Made by a program: the position numbers and the translations under genes
Shown: positions 21,639 to 30,609 of the stretch, one piece after another
How positions within the stretch are numbered: position 1 is the first letter of the stretch
Layout: every line of letters begins with the position of its first letter
Virus record (IMG/VR): IMGVR_UViG_3300050033_000323
Location: 1-41,129 of that record
Origin: a virus
Direction: 5' to 3' (one strand)
DNA length: 41,129 nt
Notes under the pieces: model-generated
The model's database searches: none
The model's input: the letters and a program-made list of their open reading frames with translations, nothing else
Told to the model about the DNA's origin: nothing

Positions 21639-21669
21639 CAAAGATAAATATAATTTTTGATATACACAA
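21639..21669 (-). promoter_or_regulatory. Bacteroidetes-type promoter
   Basis: TTG (21669-21667), N20, TATCTTTG (21646-21639). Drives the SPFH operon; its leader is about 50 nt. Confidence 0.8.
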
Positions 21670-21695
21670 GGGAAATTACATTTATTTTAAAAAAA

Positions 21696-21920
21696 TTAAT
21701 TGAATCTTCTAAAATCTTCTTTAAACATGACTTTATTATCCATATTAGCAACTAACCAATCATATATACAACCTTGCATATCTGGTGGAATTGGAAAACC
21801 ACCCATATAAACTATATCAGCTACTATTTCAAATTCGGTACCACTAGGGAATTTAAAACTCGTTTTATTTATACTAGCATCTTGCTTTAATACTAATATT
21901 TTTTGTGTTATCTTTATCAT
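21696..21920 (-). CDS. hypothetical protein, 74 aa
   Basis: Beta-rich N-terminus (KITQKILVLKQDASINK) and a motif GGFPIPPDMQGCIYDWLV. Last gene before the SPFH promoter. Function unknown. Confidence 0.6.
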   Translation of the reverse strand: MIKITQKILVLKQDASINKTSFKFPSGTEFEIVADIVYMGGFPIPPDMQGCIYDWLVANMDNKVMFKEDFRRFN

Positions 21921-21929
21921 AATTACTAT

Positions 21930-22172
21930 TTATTTACTATTCTTACTTTTTATATTGGTAATGTAACAAGAATATTCACTATAAAATGGTGCTGAATATA
22001 TAAATTCATCAAATTTATTATGATTCATTTTTAAACCATTTTTAGTTTTTTTTAAACCTTTTTTACTATATGACAAATTAATAGTTTGATAAAAATACTC
22101 CGTGGGTTTATTATAGCCATCAATTTTTAACTGCATAGCTAATTCTAAATTAATTGGTGAATCTATTTCCAT
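21930..22172 (-). CDS. hypothetical protein, 80 aa
   Basis: Basic centre (KKGLKKTKNGLKMNHNKF) and a Tyr/Ser-rich end with one Cys. No family recognised; lies in the same minus-strand run as its neighbours. Confidence 0.55.
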   Translation of the reverse strand: MEIDSPINLELAMQLKIDGYNKPTEYFYQTINLSYSKKGLKKTKNGLKMNHNKFDEFIYSAPFYSEYSCYITNIKSKNSK

Positions 22173-22182
22173 TTTAATATTT

Positions 22183-22386
22183 TTATTTATTTATTATTTC
22201 ACCGGTATTTCTACTGTATACATTAGTTATATCTTTATTTAAAACATCTTTTATCATAGCCCATGATTGCATAATATCTCTATCAACAGATGTTTTCCTA
22301 TCCTTTGATTCTAGAATTCTAGCAACGATTCTGAATGTATCTTCAATTTGTTTTGCTTGATATTCATATATTTTTAACTCTTCCAT
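22183..22386 (-). CDS. hypothetical helical protein, 67 aa
   Basis: Mostly helical (YEYQAKQIEDTFRIVARILE). ATG overlaps the stop of the RNA-ligase C-terminal ORF by one base, so the two are coupled. Function unknown. Confidence 0.6.
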   Translation of the reverse strand: MEELKIYEYQAKQIEDTFRIVARILESKDRKTSVDRDIMQSWAMIKDVLNKDITNVYSRNTGEIINK

Positions 22387-22871
22387 TATATACCAGCTTT
22401 TTCATTTAATTTTTGCATAAACCAAGGTCTAGCTTTGTTTGATATTGCGCCACCAACTTCTTTTGGTTCTATACCATTGGCCATCATTGTATCCAATTCT
22501 TCTTTTACAATGTCACCATAAACCCATTTTAAGAAGAAAACTATGTTCTTTATTTCTAATTCAAGATTATTTTCTCTTAGTTTATCCAAACCTTGATTTA
22601 ATCTATTTTCAGTTACTGTATTACTAACGAATTCAGAAATTGAATTAACTTTCTCTGTATTTACAGGTACTTTCTCACGAGTTTCAGAAATTTTATGACT
22701 TAAACCCTTAACTTTAAAGAAGAACCTACCATTTAACCATTCTTTATCGCATGGAATAAATACGCAACCTTCACCATTCATGGTAACATTAAACGTAATT
22801 TCATCATTTAATTCTAAAAGTACGTCTGATTCGGTGGTTCCAAATTCATTTAATTTTATCGTATATTCCAT
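22386..22871 (-). CDS. rnlB: C-terminal part of Rnl2-type RNA ligase (split gene), 161 aa
   Basis: GEGCVFIPC (residues 33-41) is nucleotidyltransferase motif IV and GRFFFKVKGLSHK (48-60) is motif V. ENRLNQGLDKLRENNLELEI to ARPWFMQKLNE matches the Rnl2 helical C-terminal domain. Motifs I and III are missing here and lie in the ORF at 23910-24725 beyond the GIY-YIG gene. The first ~30 residues are not Rnl2-like. Confidence 0.7.
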   Translation of the reverse strand: MEYTIKLNEFGTTESDVLLELNDEITFNVTMNGEGCVFIPCDKEWLNGRFFFKVKGLSHKISETREKVPVNTEKVNSISEFVSNTVTENRLNQGLDKLRENNLELEIKNIVFFLKWVYGDIVKEELDTMMANGIEPKEVGGAISNKARPWFMQKLNEKAGI

Positions 22872-22889
22872 ATTATTATTATTTATTTA

Positions 22890-23861
22890 TTATTTATCTA
22901 AACATTGTATATTCCAACCATTAATTGATGAAATGCCTGATTTTTTTAAGTTGTTTCTAAATATTACCCAACCATCTTTATCTATATTATGCGGCCTTGG
23001 ATACTGTAGACCCCTATATTTAAAAAATTTAATAAGGTTAAAAGTTTTATATTCATTACCATTAATATCAGTAATAACCCATCTTTTTGATGATATTCCA
23101 CCTATTTCACCATTTTTAACTCTATAATCATCTTTATGAACCCTATAAATATTACCATTCCAATCTTTACCTGTCATAAAACCTAATCTCATTTTTGATA
23201 GTTTAGCTTTTAATTCATCAGTATGTTTAAAACCTTTATTTATATGTTTATATTCATTTTTACTATTTTTAAAAACATCCTTTGTTATTAAAAAACTTTT
23301 ACCGGTTTTAATTTCAATAACTGGTACTAAGCCAACTGTGTGACCAGATAAATTAACATCATTATCAAATTCATACTTAGAGACCCTAACTTTCTCATTG
23401 GTTAATACGTTAATTGCCACAACTTCCTTAGTTCTACCACACATTGGATTGTCTTTTCCGTGTAAAGGTGGTAATTTATAACTCAAACCATTTTTATGTT
23501 GTTCCGATGTTCGCTTACCTATTATTTTCTTCTGTTCGTCACTTATTACCATACCAAAAAAACCGTTTATACAAGCAAAAGACTCATTAAAATATTCTTT
23601 TGATTTAACAACGTTACGTTCTATTTGTACCCTAAGTTCTTCTATTAAAGCATCCTTCCTAGTTCCATGATAACTTAAAATAGTAACGCTAAATAAATGT
23701 TTATTATTTTTACTTTCAAAATTAAAAATATCGAACCATTTTTTAGACCTTATACTACCTAAATAACCATTTTTGATTTTATTTTCACTAGTGGAACCGA
23801 TATAATATTTTGGTAATTTATCACCACTATACGTAACCAAATAAACAACATATTCATTCAT
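22890..23861 (-). CDS. GIY-YIG homing endonuclease inserted in the RNA-ligase gene, 323 aa
   Basis: YVVYLVTYSGDKLPKYYIGS gives the GIY-YIG strands. A Glu-containing ALIEELRVQIERNVV follows. LHGKDNPMCGRT and the His/Lys-rich stretches fit NUMOD3-type DNA-binding repeats. It lies exactly between the two halves of the Rnl2-type ligase, same strand. A near-promoter (TTG-N19-TATATTTA at 23879-23908) could express it alone. Confidence 0.8.
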   Translation of the reverse strand: MNEYVVYLVTYSGDKLPKYYIGSTSENKIKNGYLGSIRSKKWFDIFNFESKNNKHLFSVTILSYHGTRKDALIEELRVQIERNVVKSKEYFNESFACINGFFGMVISDEQKKIIGKRTSEQHKNGLSYKLPPLHGKDNPMCGRTKEVVAINVLTNEKVRVSKYEFDNDVNLSGHTVGLVPVIEIKTGKSFLITKDVFKNSKNEYKHINKGFKHTDELKAKLSKMRLGFMTGKDWNGNIYRVHKDDYRVKNGEIGGISSKRWVITDINGNEYKTFNLIKFFKYRGLQYPRPHNIDKDGWVIFRNNLKKSGISSINGWNIQCLDK

Positions 23862-23909
23862 AATTAAACTTTTATTTATAAATATATGGGTATAGTATGA
23901 AATCGCAAT

Positions 23910-24725
23910 TTATTTTAAAGAAAATTTAATATAATTAATACCTTTAGGATGTTCAATTCTTTTATTTTTAAAAATTTGTATTAATTCTTTTTTTATCGGT
24001 TTTACTAAATCGTTTTCATTTTTAAATGATATTTCACCGTTCTCATCTTCAAATGCTATATTATCAACCCAAACCGATTCACCAAATGCTTTAGCTACCG
24101 GACATTCTTTATCTATTTCATCAACTAATAAACCCATTTTATCAGCAGCTTCTTTTGGATTGTTAAAATCGATGGTTATATTATATACTGGGTAGTCTAA
24201 TATGTTGAATATATTATGGTCAGGTAACTTAACATTCTTTAATATGTCGTCAGAAACCCATTCATCATTAATTTTAATACCGAAAATAACCATTCGTTTT
24301 GATAACTTGGCAATACCAACACCCGATTGTATTTTTTGCCCACACCACTCAGAATAAACTTTAATTATTGGTGAGTCAACTATTAATTCTTCTGGAATTA
24401 AGTTAAGTAACTCTAATACCGGTCTAGTATGAACAAATGCAGCAAAACCCATATTGTCTTTTTGAGGTGTTATTATATTTTCTCTTGATTGACAATAGAA
24501 TTGATAAACATCTAACTCACTGTCTTTCACAAAAATAACACCTGAATTAGTTCCATGTAATTTTACGGTACCCCTATAATTTAATACTGGTAATGGTATA
24601 GTACTATCAAATAATGGTGAACCATTATAATCTTTACCTATATATCTCGTTCTATAGGTAACATCTTGTATTACATTCCTAAATTGTTGAATATCTGGGA
24701 ATGAATAAAACGTATTTTCACTCAT
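23910..24725 (-). CDS. rnlB: N-terminal part of Rnl2-type RNA ligase (split gene), 271 aa
   Basis: YRGTVKLHGTNSGVIF holds motif I with the adenylated Lys (about residue 55). QFYCQSREN, IKVYSEWCGQ (motif III region) and RMVIFGIKI (IIIa) follow. Rnl2 similarity ends near CPVAKAFG (208-215), just before where motif IV should come. The last ~55 residues look like run-on sequence. The rest of the enzyme is at 22386-22871. Seals nicked or broken RNA if reconstituted. Confidence 0.75.
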   Translation of the reverse strand: MSENTFYSFPDIQQFRNVIQDVTYRTRYIGKDYNGSPLFDSTIPLPVLNYRGTVKLHGTNSGVIFVKDSELDVYQFYCQSRENIITPQKDNMGFAAFVHTRPVLELLNLIPEELIVDSPIIKVYSEWCGQKIQSGVGIAKLSKRMVIFGIKINDEWVSDDILKNVKLPDHNIFNILDYPVYNITIDFNNPKEAADKMGLLVDEIDKECPVAKAFGESVWVDNIAFEDENGEISFKNENDLVKPIKKELIQIFKNKRIEHPKGINYIKFSLK

Positions 24726-24741
24726 ATTATTATTTTTAAAT

Positions 24742-25008
24742 TTATACTAATAAATTATCAACCTCTAAATAACTTACACTAGGGGTGTGTTGTAATTCAT
24801 ATATTTTTATTATTTTATTTTTATCTTTTATAGCTTCCAATCTTTTATTTTTATTAATATTACTACCACTATCACCTTCATTAATTTCAACGTTAAAACA
24901 ATTTTCTTTTAACGTTTTTGATATTAAATCAATTATAGTTGATTTACCACTGGCTAATGAACCACTTACTGTTATGATTATTTCATCATTTAAACTTTTA
25001 TCTTTCAT
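24742..25008 (-). CDS. small P-loop protein, 88 aa
   Basis: IIITVSGSLASGKSTIIDLI is a Walker A loop with its helix; no Walker B or lid is seen. Very like 27102-27350 (GRSASGKTTIQEIIEKAL). Could be a truncated kinase or a nucleotide-binding adaptor. Precedes the RNA-ligase N-terminal ORF. Confidence 0.65.
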   Translation of the reverse strand: MKDKSLNDEIIITVSGSLASGKSTIIDLISKTLKENCFNVEINEGDSGSNINKNKRLEAIKDKNKIIKIYELQHTPSVSYLEVDNLLV

Positions 25009-25032
25009 AAGTATATTTTTAATTAAAACAAA

Positions 25033-25458
25033 TTATTTTAACAATTTTTCGATTTCATCCAATTCAAGTTGTCTTTTCATTTCAGGACTAACAAGCCCAT
25101 CAAGACGTTTTTCCAAATTAGATAATTCATCTTGTTTAGTTTTAATCTGAATCTTACCTAGTCTTGTTTTTAAATCGGTTTTCCAATCTCCTACCGCATA
25201 TCCGGATATTTTAAACTTATATTTAATACCTAGTTCATTAGCTGCTTCTTCATGAGCTTTATCAGCTAAAATTATTGAAGCATAAGCCTCAACAATTTTT
25301 TCTGGGTCTGATACAGTATGAAGATTTAAATTACCATTAGTAAATGGTAATGAACAATTTGTTATCCAATTTGGTCTATCCAATTTTTCTATTTCAGCTT
25401 TTTTAGTCTGAATTACATCAAACAATTTTTTAATTGTTTCATCTGCTTTATTTGTCAT
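25033..25458 (-). CDS. hypothetical coiled-coil protein, 141 aa
   Basis: Start at MTNKADETIKKLFDVIQTKK; the ORF is open 14 codons further but those overlap the preceding gene. Helical ends (KQDELSNLEKRLDGL, LELDEIEKLLK) around a mixed middle. A structural or adaptor role is possible; no family recognised. Confidence 0.6.
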   Translation of the reverse strand: MTNKADETIKKLFDVIQTKKAEIEKLDRPNWITNCSLPFTNGNLNLHTVSDPEKIVEAYASIILADKAHEEAANELGIKYKFKISGYAVGDWKTDLKTRLGKIQIKTKQDELSNLEKRLDGLVSPEMKRQLELDEIEKLLK

Positions 25459-25483
25459 AATTTTATTTATATTTAAGTTTTTA

Positions 25484-26638
25484 TTATTTAAAATATTCAT
25501 TAATATTTATCTCGATTCCATTATTTAATATAAGATATAAATCCATAAAAGTCAAGTCTTTAAAACGTGTTAATGATATTATTTCACTTCTTTCATTATT
25601 AGGCAATGATACATAATTAAGTTTTCCACTGTTAAAATCAATTCTATATTTTTTAACAATTCTAAATCCTTTAAATGTGGAATTACCAGGCCTCCAAGTG
25701 TAATCATTTTGTAGATATATCTGAACTTGATAATATGTATTATCTTCACATATATAAGATACAGCGCTATAATAACTACCATCTTTAATAAGTTTATCCC
25801 CATCAATAGTACTTGGTTTACTAATACAATCTTTTATTATACTAAAGTATTTACTGTTTTGATATTCCTCTAATATATCTGAATAATTCTCAGCTACTTC
25901 AGTTGTTAAACGTTCACCTAATGTCGTAAAACCAGATTCTTGGTAAAAAATTTTACTTTTAACATCATAAAAAATATGTTTTGGTGATATATCTATCGTC
26001 TTACGATAAGTCCATATTTCACACCAATTATATCTACCTAAATACATGACATCAACCTGTTTTTTAGTTTTATATAAACAACCCGGTAATATATCAGTTT
26101 TAGTTACTTTTTTACTTTGTAAATCAGTGAATCCAGCCGAATTTTTATATTCTTTACAACCTACTGGTAGTAATACCAATTCTTTTCCAGACCAAGCATA
26201 AACAAACTCACCTTCTAAACCTTTACCCTTAATAGCGGATGTTTCTTGTAATATGAATAATAGATTTGGAATACTAATTTCAAATTCAAAATTTCTTGGG
26301 TCATAGACACGAACTTTTTCAATTCTTGCATCCCAACCATAACTTCTTCTAGCACCACCAACATCCTTATTTAATACAAATCCTTCGGTAGGTACATTAT
26401 CAAATGCTTTAGCAGCATATTCTGGGCCACAAATGATATCTTCCCATTTACCAGTAATATCGTTTCTAATGTTTTTTTTATCACCTTCTTTCCATCGCCA
26501 GCTTTCCCATGAACCTTCTTTACGTAATTTACCTTTGTTATCCCAATATATAACATAACCTAACTTACCAGTGTAGGTATCGTTTCTTCCTTGTAACCCA
26601 ACATTGATTTTTTGGGGTATAAATAATTGATTATCCAT
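25484..26638 (-). CDS. conserved phage protein of unknown function, 384 aa
   Basis: Contains KINVGLQGRNDTYTGKLGYV, then FDNVPTEGFVLNKDVGGARR and VRVYDPRNFEFEISIPNLLF, a signature I recall from unnamed proteins of diverse large phages. Trp- and Tyr-rich, no transmembrane segment or catalytic motif seen. ATG at 26636-26638. Confidence 0.7.
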   Translation of the reverse strand: MDNQLFIPQKINVGLQGRNDTYTGKLGYVIYWDNKGKLRKEGSWESWRWKEGDKKNIRNDITGKWEDIICGPEYAAKAFDNVPTEGFVLNKDVGGARRSYGWDARIEKVRVYDPRNFEFEISIPNLLFILQETSAIKGKGLEGEFVYAWSGKELVLLPVGCKEYKNSAGFTDLQSKKVTKTDILPGCLYKTKKQVDVMYLGRYNWCEIWTYRKTIDISPKHIFYDVKSKIFYQESGFTTLGERLTTEVAENYSDILEEYQNSKYFSIIKDCISKPSTIDGDKLIKDGSYYSAVSYICEDNTYYQVQIYLQNDYTWRPGNSTFKGFRIVKKYRIDFNSGKLNYVSLPNNERSEIISLTRFKDLTFMDLYLILNNGIEININEYFK

Positions 26639-26646
26639 ATAATATT

Positions 26647-26895
26647 TTAATTAAAAATCGTTTCAAATTCTTTTAACTCTTCTTCTGAAATATCGTCATA
26701 TTCACCATCCGAAGCACGGTCGCTGAATGTATTTATAAAAGAATAGTTATATTCATGCCCACTTGGAAATCCACTTAAAAAATGTAATATTAATTTTGGG
26801 TCTTCTATTATTTTAATGTCACTTTCATCTAAGGTATTATATACTTCAGAATGTTTACCATCTATCTCACCAAAGTAAATTGTTTTACCTAACAT
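26647..26895 (-). CDS. C-terminal 82 codons of a gene interrupted by in-frame TAA
   Basis: ATG at 26893-26895 (MLGKTIYFGEIDGKHSEVYN) is internal: the same frame continues upstream without a stop for 46 codons (ending EKIEIVKKF), then TAA. Acidic C-terminus (DGEYDDISEEELKEFE). With the upstream part it would be 151 codons plus the TAA. Confidence 0.55.
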   Translation of the reverse strand: MLGKTIYFGEIDGKHSEVYNTLDESDIKIIEDPKLILHFLSGFPSGHEYNYSFINTFSDRASDGEYDDISEEELKEFETIFN

Positions 26896-27105
26896 AAATT
26901 TTTTAACGATTTCTATTTTTTCGATTGGTAATACTATTTGTTCTCTAATACCTTCCCAGAAACCTCGCCAACCACTCCATTCTAGTATTAATAATAAAAG
27001 TTTTTCTTCTTTTATTCTTTTAATCTGACAATTTTAAGTTATTTCGCATAATGAGATGAATTCACCATCTATTATAATACCATTTTTTTCGTATTGTATA
27101 TTCAT
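26896..27105 (-). pseudogene. 5' part of the same gene, with in-frame TAA
   Basis: ATG at 27103-27105 overlaps the P-loop gene stop (ATGA). It reads MNIQYEKNGIIIDGEFISLC then EIT, TAA (27034-27036), NCQIKRIKEEKLLLLILEW, SGWRGFWEGIREQIVLPIEK, then into the ORF below. The composition is the same on both sides of the TAA, so one gene was interrupted, or is read through. Confidence 0.5.
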
Positions 27106-27350
27106 ATTATTTTTTTATATGTTATTATTTCATTTAATTCGATTTCAGTATCTTTAGATAAAAGCGTAAAAACTTTATCCTCAATATTATTTTTAACTTC
27201 GTTAATATCGTAGTTACATTTAACTTTAAATCCATTTTCAATTAATGCTTTTTCTATTATTTCTTGAATCGTGGTTTTACCTGATGCTGAACGACCAATA
27301 ATATTAACAATAATTTGGTTACTCTTTAAATTAATACTTTCACTTTTCAT
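27102..27350 (-). CDS. small P-loop protein, 82 aa
   Basis: IIVNIIGRSASGKTTIQEII is a Walker A motif. Paralog of 24742-25008 with the same truncated architecture and similar C-terminal helix. The stop overlaps the next ATG. Flanks the DNA-ligase gene. Confidence 0.65.
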   Translation of the reverse strand: MKSESINLKSNQIIVNIIGRSASGKTTIQEIIEKALIENGFKVKCNYDINEVKNNIEDKVFTLLSKDTEIELNEIITYKKII

Positions 27351-27355
27351 ATATT

Positions 27356-28756
27356 CTATTTTGTTAATCCCTTACACATGTTTTCAATAGCTAATATTTC
27401 TTCATAAGAATCGGCAACCGTTTTATCGGTCCTAAATTTGTTTTTACCTAATCTTGGATGTAAAAGAGAGTGTTTACCCTTACTATTAGTAATACCACAA
27501 GACTTAACATCAACTATAGTACCTAACAATTCTTCTTGTCTAACTGTTACATCGACCATTGTCTTCTCATCCATACCACAAGGTTCGGCTGTTAATAACC
27601 CATCACTAGATTTACATTGTAATGAGGCAATAACGAATTCATTTTTTTTACCTTTTTCACCATAGTTAAAACCAACTATCTCTAAATCAACATCCATATC
27701 TAATTTCATTTTAACTTGGTTGGGTTTTTTACCATCTCTCCATAATCCATTTATGGTTTTAATAACACAACCTTCTAAACCACGGTCTAAGCAATGTTGG
27801 AAATATCTCAACGCATCTTCAAATGAAGTTAATACGACCGTTTCAACAACCCTAACCATAGTTAAGTTATATTCTTTAATTAAGTTAGTTACCTTACTCA
27901 AACGTTCATTATACGGTGTATCAGATGATTTATTGTAGTATTCATATGGTGTAATAATATCCCATACAGTATAAGCAATTTTATTTAAAGCTTCATCATA
28001 ATCATATTTATGTTTCTTTTTAAATTCAATTTTCTTTTTATTGGTTTCTTCTTCAGTTCTCTCATCAATTTTCTTGGCAATATCGATTAATGAACTCATA
28101 ATACCATTAGCAGTTAAACGATTTTCTTCACCATCAATAGTGAACTCACCATTTAAAACACAATCAGGTAATTTAGATAATTCAAGTAAAAATTTAGCAC
28201 CGGTTAATATTATAGGTTCACCTTGACGAGATTCACCATAAACATCACCATTACGTATAATTTCAGCACCATATTGGCCGTCCATCTTGATTTGGCCATA
28301 ACAACTATTACCATTATCAAATAACTTACTTACAATCTCTTTTTTATAACTGAGACACCCCATATAAGGGGTTTCCTCAAAAAGGTCTGGTATTACTTTA
28401 TTGATGTTACCACCCATCTTAATTTTGAGGTCCTTACCTATAATTCTTTCAATTACGTAAGCATCATCAGATGATAAATGACTTAAAATAGTACCTAAAT
28501 GGTCTGAAGCATCTTTACCGGTAACTTCTCTACTTGAGAGTGCTGTAAATTGATTTAAAGCTTCTTCTAATGTATCTTCACCCGAAACTTTAGTGTATTC
28601 AGGTATTTGTTTAATATAGAATTTAACCCTACCTGAATTAGCCAAATATAAAACTCTTTTTAATAATTCATTATCTTTATATTTACCTAAGATAACCATT
28701 TTTTGTTTTGTGCTACTCTCGTTTGCGATTTCATCCAATATTGTCTTTATATTCAT
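27356..28756 (-). CDS. ATP-dependent DNA ligase, 466 aa
   Basis: Motif I CYGQIKMDGQYG (Lys about 157), motif III CVLNGEFTIDG, motif IV LEGCVIKTI, motif V QVKMKLDMDVDLEIVGF, then an OB-fold C-terminus. Start at MNIKTILDEIANE; the frame is open further but runs through the previous gene, and an ATG five codons earlier is possible. Seals DNA nicks in replication or repair. Ends in TAG. Confidence 0.85.
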   Translation of the reverse strand: MNIKTILDEIANESSTKQKMVILGKYKDNELLKRVLYLANSGRVKFYIKQIPEYTKVSGEDTLEEALNQFTALSSREVTGKDASDHLGTILSHLSSDDAYVIERIIGKDLKIKMGGNINKVIPDLFEETPYMGCLSYKKEIVSKLFDNGNSCYGQIKMDGQYGAEIIRNGDVYGESRQGEPIILTGAKFLLELSKLPDCVLNGEFTIDGEENRLTANGIMSSLIDIAKKIDERTEEETNKKKIEFKKKHKYDYDEALNKIAYTVWDIITPYEYYNKSSDTPYNERLSKVTNLIKEYNLTMVRVVETVVLTSFEDALRYFQHCLDRGLEGCVIKTINGLWRDGKKPNQVKMKLDMDVDLEIVGFNYGEKGKKNEFVIASLQCKSSDGLLTAEPCGMDEKTMVDVTVRQEELLGTIVDVKSCGITNSKGKHSLLHPRLGKNKFRTDKTVADSYEEILAIENMCKGLTK

Positions 28757-28760
28757 ATAT

Positions 28761-29666
28761 TTATTTTCCATATGAATCCATCCATTTTCTAACGTGCCAT
28801 AACATACCACACCCTGCTCCCACACTGTCTTGTCCGGCCGGGTCAAATACTCTTACATTATATCCATCATCAATAAAGTTATTCATGACTTCATTAATAA
28901 CATCTAAGTTTCTATAACCAGCATCTTTCATTGTTTCATCGGCCGAGCATATAACACTAAATGTAAAATTGAATACTGAAGGTGAGAATAGGTCTTTTAA
29001 TCGATTAATTTCACCATCTGATATATTTGTACCATCTATACAATAATTGAGGTACACTGGTCTATTTGTGACACTATTCCAGTATGTACCATAGTCACGT
29101 ATTTCTCTAAGTGTTAATTTATTTTTAAACGGTATCAAAAAATTTCTTTTTTCTTCGTATGCTTGATGAATACTGAATTGTAGACCAACTTTATCAATCT
29201 CTTCACTTAATGCACATAATCTACTTAAAACATTATTATTATTAATACCGACAGTTGATAATAATAATTGTGCGTTAGGATATATAAAATTTAACTTTCT
29301 AAAAGATTCTTCAACCGCTTCAAAATTTAACATATTTTCACCCATACTCATCGTCATAATTTGAAATTTTTCACAACGACTGTTTAACGATGGGATATTA
29401 TTATTTATTTGAATATCATTAACAATATCAGTAATTTGAAACATAATTTCATCACTGGTTAAATTCCTAATAAATTTTTTACCAGTTCCACAGAATGAAC
29501 AACCTACTGGACAACCACTTTGAACCGAGCAACATATTACAGTTCGTTTCTCAAATGATTCGTATTTGTATAAAACTGCTTCTACAATAGCATTTTCAAA
29601 TTCGTAAACATATTTCCATACATTACCTTCTGGACTAGGATAAATGTCTTTTTTAATTAATTGCAT
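28761..29666 (-). CDS. RlmN-like radical-SAM methyltransferase, 301 aa
   Basis: SGCPVGCSFCGTGKKFIRNL has the CxxxCxxC cluster and RNLT typical of RlmN/Cfr. MSMGENMLNFEAVEES is the glycine-rich SAM region. LLSTVG and the late GQDSVGAGCGMLW resemble the catalytic Cys segment (GQDIxAACGQL). RlmN methylates A2503 of 23S rRNA and A37 of some tRNAs; slightly short for the family. Promoter 29689-29719. Confidence 0.75.
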   Translation of the reverse strand: MQLIKKDIYPSPEGNVWKYVYEFENAIVEAVLYKYESFEKRTVICCSVQSGCPVGCSFCGTGKKFIRNLTSDEIMFQITDIVNDIQINNNIPSLNSRCEKFQIMTMSMGENMLNFEAVEESFRKLNFIYPNAQLLLSTVGINNNNVLSRLCALSEEIDKVGLQFSIHQAYEEKRNFLIPFKNKLTLREIRDYGTYWNSVTNRPVYLNYCIDGTNISDGEINRLKDLFSPSVFNFTFSVICSADETMKDAGYRNLDVINEVMNNFIDDGYNVRVFDPAGQDSVGAGCGMLWHVRKWMDSYGK

Positions 29667-29688
29667 ATTAATATTTTTATTTAGTTTA

Positions 29689-29719
29689 CAAAGATATAAA
29701 ATATTTTTAATACATGCAA
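29689..29719 (-). promoter_or_regulatory. Bacteroidetes-type promoter
   Basis: TTG (29719-29717), N20, TATCTTTG-type box at 29696-29689. Drives the RlmN-like and DNA-ligase genes; it lies in the divergent gap to the plus-strand gene at 29743. Confidence 0.8.
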
Positions 29720-29742
29720 GATATTTATAATAAAAAGTTATT

Positions 29743-30096
29743 ATGAAGAAGATATTATTTTTATTACTATTATTACCAACTTTATTGTTTGGTCAAACCG
29801 TCGATACAATTATTAAAACACCGATATACACTAGTTATTTCAGTTATTCAGTTAAAGAACCTTTATACGTTACTGGTACTATATATAAAGTTGGTGGTAA
29901 TTTACCTAGAACTGGTTTAACGTTTAAAACTGGTGGTTTGAAATATTCAGCAACCGCATCTGATTATTCACATAATGGTTATGATGAAGGACATATGTTC
30001 ACAAATACTGATAATGCAACTGAACAAGAAGTGACATTACCAGAACTTTTATTAAAATTAAACTATAAAAATAACATAACAAATTTATTAAAATAA
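29743..30096 (+). CDS. exported protein, degraded DNA/RNA non-specific nuclease-like, 117 aa
   Basis: Signal peptide MKKILFLLLLLPTLLFGQTV. Later SYSVKEPLYVTGTIYKVGG, then DYSHNGYDEGHMFTNTDNA, resembling the DRGH region of NUC1-type nucleases, but Arg is Glu and the usual downstream Asn motif is absent. Either a shortened relative or unrelated. It lies four bases before the endolysin, perhaps a lysis-related partner. Confidence 0.5.
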   Translation: MKKILFLLLLLPTLLFGQTVDTIIKTPIYTSYFSYSVKEPLYVTGTIYKVGGNLPRTGLTFKTGGLKYSATASDYSHNGYDEGHMFTNTDNATEQEVTLPELLLKLNYKNNITNLLK

Positions 30097-30100
30097 AAAT

Positions 30101-30544
30101 ATGCAAATGTCAAGCAATTTCACATTAGATGAGTTAATACACAGTAATACAGCGGTGGCTCATAATATACCTAATGTACCAGATAATGATACAATCAATA
30201 ATTTAAAAGCATTAGTAGAAAATGTATTACAACCATTACGTGACTTAATAGGTCCAATTCATATAGATTGCGCTTATAGATGTCCTGAAGTTAATAAATT
30301 GGTTGGTGGTGCTCCTACATCTCAACATCAATATGGGCAAGCAGCTGATATTAGTAATGGTCCAACTAATAATAAATTGATATATGATACAATCATAGCA
30401 CATCTACCATTTGACCAAGTAATAGTTGAAGGTGGTACATTTGAAGAACCAGCATGGATACATGTTAGTTTCTCAACAACTCATAATAGAAAACAAAAAT
30501 TATCACATGTACACGGCCAAGCCGGTTATGTACCAATAGTATAA
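30101..30544 (+). CDS. M15-type peptidase, probable endolysin, 147 aa
   Basis: IHIDCAYRCPEVNKLVGG followed by SQHQYGQAADI (S-x-H-x-x-G-x-A-x-D zinc motif) and AWIHVSF (W-I-H) match the peptidase M15_3 fold. It cleaves peptidoglycan cross-links. No signal peptide; the exported protein upstream or a holin elsewhere would release it. Plus strand, followed by a strong terminator. Confidence 0.85.
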   Translation: MQMSSNFTLDELIHSNTAVAHNIPNVPDNDTINNLKALVENVLQPLRDLIGPIHIDCAYRCPEVNKLVGGAPTSQHQYGQAADISNGPTNNKLIYDTIIAHLPFDQVIVEGGTFEEPAWIHVSFSTTHNRKQKLSHVHGQAGYVPIV

Positions 30545-30545
30545 C

Positions 30546-30575
30546 AAAAAAGGGACTTTTAAAGTCCCTTTTTTA
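30546..30575 (+). terminator. intrinsic terminator
   Basis: AAAAAAGGGACTTT/AAAGTCCCTTTTTT, near-perfect inverted repeat with a T tail on the plus strand (bidirectional). It ends the endolysin transcript. Confidence 0.9.
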
Positions 30576-30609
30576 TTTACTTTAGTTTAATAACCATTAT
30601 ATTTATATC

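Noticed and set aside
25579-26556. Two minus-strand frames inside the 384-aa gene
   Set aside because: Shadows of the conserved gene at 25484-26638, which has the better protein composition.
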